Source: Niabella agricola (GTDB taxonomy: Bacteria; Bacteroidota; Bacteroidia; Chitinophagales; Chitinophagaceae). From it: a stretch of DNA of 64,000 nt. Under the pieces are notes generated by a model, which did no database searches, had not been told where the DNA came from, and saw nothing but the letters and a program-made list of their open reading frames with translations. Shown one piece after another: positions 63,240 to 64,000 of the stretch. A program made the translations under genes and the position numbers. Every line of letters starts with the position of its first letter. Position 1 is the first letter of the stretch. The stretch is from NCBI RefSeq assembly GCF_021538615.1, contig NZ_JAJHIZ010000003.1:4774001-4838000 (forward strand), given 5' to 3'.

Positions 63240-63278
63240 TAATTCTTTATCAACAATTAATCAATTAAAATATTCGAA

Positions 63279-63599
63279 ATGGCAAAAGAATTTAATGATT
63301 CCAACTTTCAAACAGAGGTTTTGGACTCTGATAAATTAACGGTGGTGGATTTTTGGGCAGAATGGTGTGGTCCCTGCCGTGCGATCGGGCCGGTAATTGA
63401 AGAATTATCCAAAGAATATGAAGGGAAGGTAAATATCGGTAAGGTGAATGTGGATGTGAACCCCCAGGTTTCCATGAACTATGGGATTACTTCTATCCCT
63501 GCTATCCTGTTTATAAAAAATGGACAGGTAGTGGATAAGCTGGTAGGTGCGCAACCCAAAGGAAACTTTGTAAAGAAGATCGAATCGCACCTGAATTGA
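63279..63599 (+). CDS. trxA: Thioredoxin
   Basis: This 106-aa cytoplasmic thioredoxin has the active-site motif WCGPC (C30, C33), the buried Asp in VVDFWAEWC, the cis-proline in SIPAILFI and GAQPKGNF near the C-terminus. It reduces protein disulfides with electrons from thioredoxin reductase. It has its own promoter-like element and terminator. Confidence 0.97.
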   Translation: MAKEFNDSNFQTEVLDSDKLTVVDFWAEWCGPCRAIGPVIEELSKEYEGKVNIGKVNVDVNPQVSMNYGITSIPAILFIKNGQVVDKLVGAQPKGNFVKKIESHLN

Positions 63600-63623
63600 T
63601 CTGGACTAATATCTTAATTTTTT

Positions 63624-63656
63624 AAAGCCCCGTGGAGTTTTTCACGGGGCTTTTTT
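63624..63656 (+). terminator. Terminator after trxA
   Basis: AAAGCCCCGTG (63624-63634) pairs with CACGGGGCTTT (63643-63653), followed by a T-run. Confidence 0.9.
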
Positions 63657-64000
63657 CATCATAGACACCGGCATATGCTGGATTTCGAAACGGGGAGAAA
63701 CAGAGGTGAAACATTTGCAGATTTCGGAAAAGCGTAGCAGCCGCGCTGGGAAATCGATTGCGCAAAAAAGAAGGGCGTTGAAAGTACTATGCTTTTTCGC
63801 ATCAAACCCTTGCTGGTATTGTATTTAGAGGCTTTTGAGGTGCGTGTGGGTACTATATAATTACAGAAACCAATATGGAAAAAAATCAGCCTTCCTGTTC
63901 GAAATAACAAAAACCTGCTAATTTTATTCTATCCGGATCCACAGGAAACAGATACTAAACGTCAAAATTTTTGATTATTTGTAGTGAAACATTTATCCAT
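63657..64000. other. 344-nt end region without a supported gene
   Basis: An 83-codon minus-strand frame is present but shows no family features. No RNA gene or repeat is recognised up to the window edge. Confidence 0.4.

Noticed and set aside
1..64000. Search for tRNA, rRNA, CRISPR arrays, prophage or toxin-antitoxin modules
   Set aside because: Nothing convincing was seen by eye on either strand; a covariance-model and profile search would be needed to exclude small RNAs.

Overview
The window looks like a chromosomal segment of a Bacteroidota bacterium, most likely of the family Chitinophagaceae. The supporting signs are GLPGLI and outer-membrane beta-barrel proteins, a SusA-like periplasmic amylase, aminofutalosine-type menaquinone synthesis (MqnE), and several matches to the phylum's TAnnTTTG -7 promoter element. 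Base composition is moderate. I found no rRNA, tRNA or CRISPR array.

Layout. (1) 1-2617: the end of a DUF4384-like gene, a small unknown gene, a 0.7 kb stretch without a clear gene, and an orphan LuxR-type response regulator. (2) 3088-23358: a long plus-strand exopolysaccharide locus. It holds an initiating sugar-phosphate transferase, an outer-membrane protein and a large lipoprotein, Wza-type export lipoprotein, Wzc-type tyrosine autokinase, flippase, an FeS (F420 dehydrogenase beta-like) protein overlapping a pyruvyl transferase, a Wzy-like polymerase, one GT2 and three GT4 glycosyltransferases, a hexapeptide acetyltransferase, and a UDP-sugar 4-epimerase with a UDP-sugar dehydrogenase. 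It ends in a strong terminator. (3) 23416-25954: two diverged IS256-family elements, one nested in the tail of the other's transposase gene; both look defective. (4) 25963-39185: housekeeping and unknown genes: DUF2130, MtaB, PlsC, PriA, an ECF-like sigma factor beside a membrane-anchored trypsin-like protease, a DEAD-box helicase, SIMPL, DUF4136 and VOC proteins. (5) 39252-59576: a glycogen/maltodextrin region: ROK sugar kinase, FHS sugar porter, GlgA, GlgC, SLC45-like maltose porter, SusA-like GH13, GLPGLI protein and OmpA-like/TonB-type barrel protein, GlgB, a phosphorylase-like GT35 protein without the PLP lysine, and a lipoprotein GH13, with a frameshifted AdoMet decarboxylase-like gene and IspH between them. 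(6) 59876-64000: CBS-domain protein, MqnE, a nucleoside-type MFS permease and thioredoxin.

How the parts fit. Region 2 is a self-contained Wzx/Wzy-type capsule or exopolysaccharide pathway: it makes a UDP-uronic acid, starts the repeat unit on a lipid carrier, elongates and decorates it (acetyl and probably pyruvyl), flips, polymerises and exports it. Region 5 links outer-membrane and periplasmic alpha-glucan breakdown, import of maltose or glucose, phosphorylation, and cytoplasmic storage as a branched glucan.

The points most worth a second look are: the GT35-like protein with Thr at the PLP-lysine position; the sigma factor next to a protein with an anti-sigma-like N-terminus joined through a membrane helix to a serine protease; the nested IS pair, where the inner copy lacks one end yet is flanked by a 9-bp direct repeat; the frameshifted SpeH-like gene; and a family of degenerate word-like repeats between genes, including perfect 30-bp inverted copies on either side of the SusA-like gene. 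All family assignments were made by reading the sequence and have not been checked by database search.
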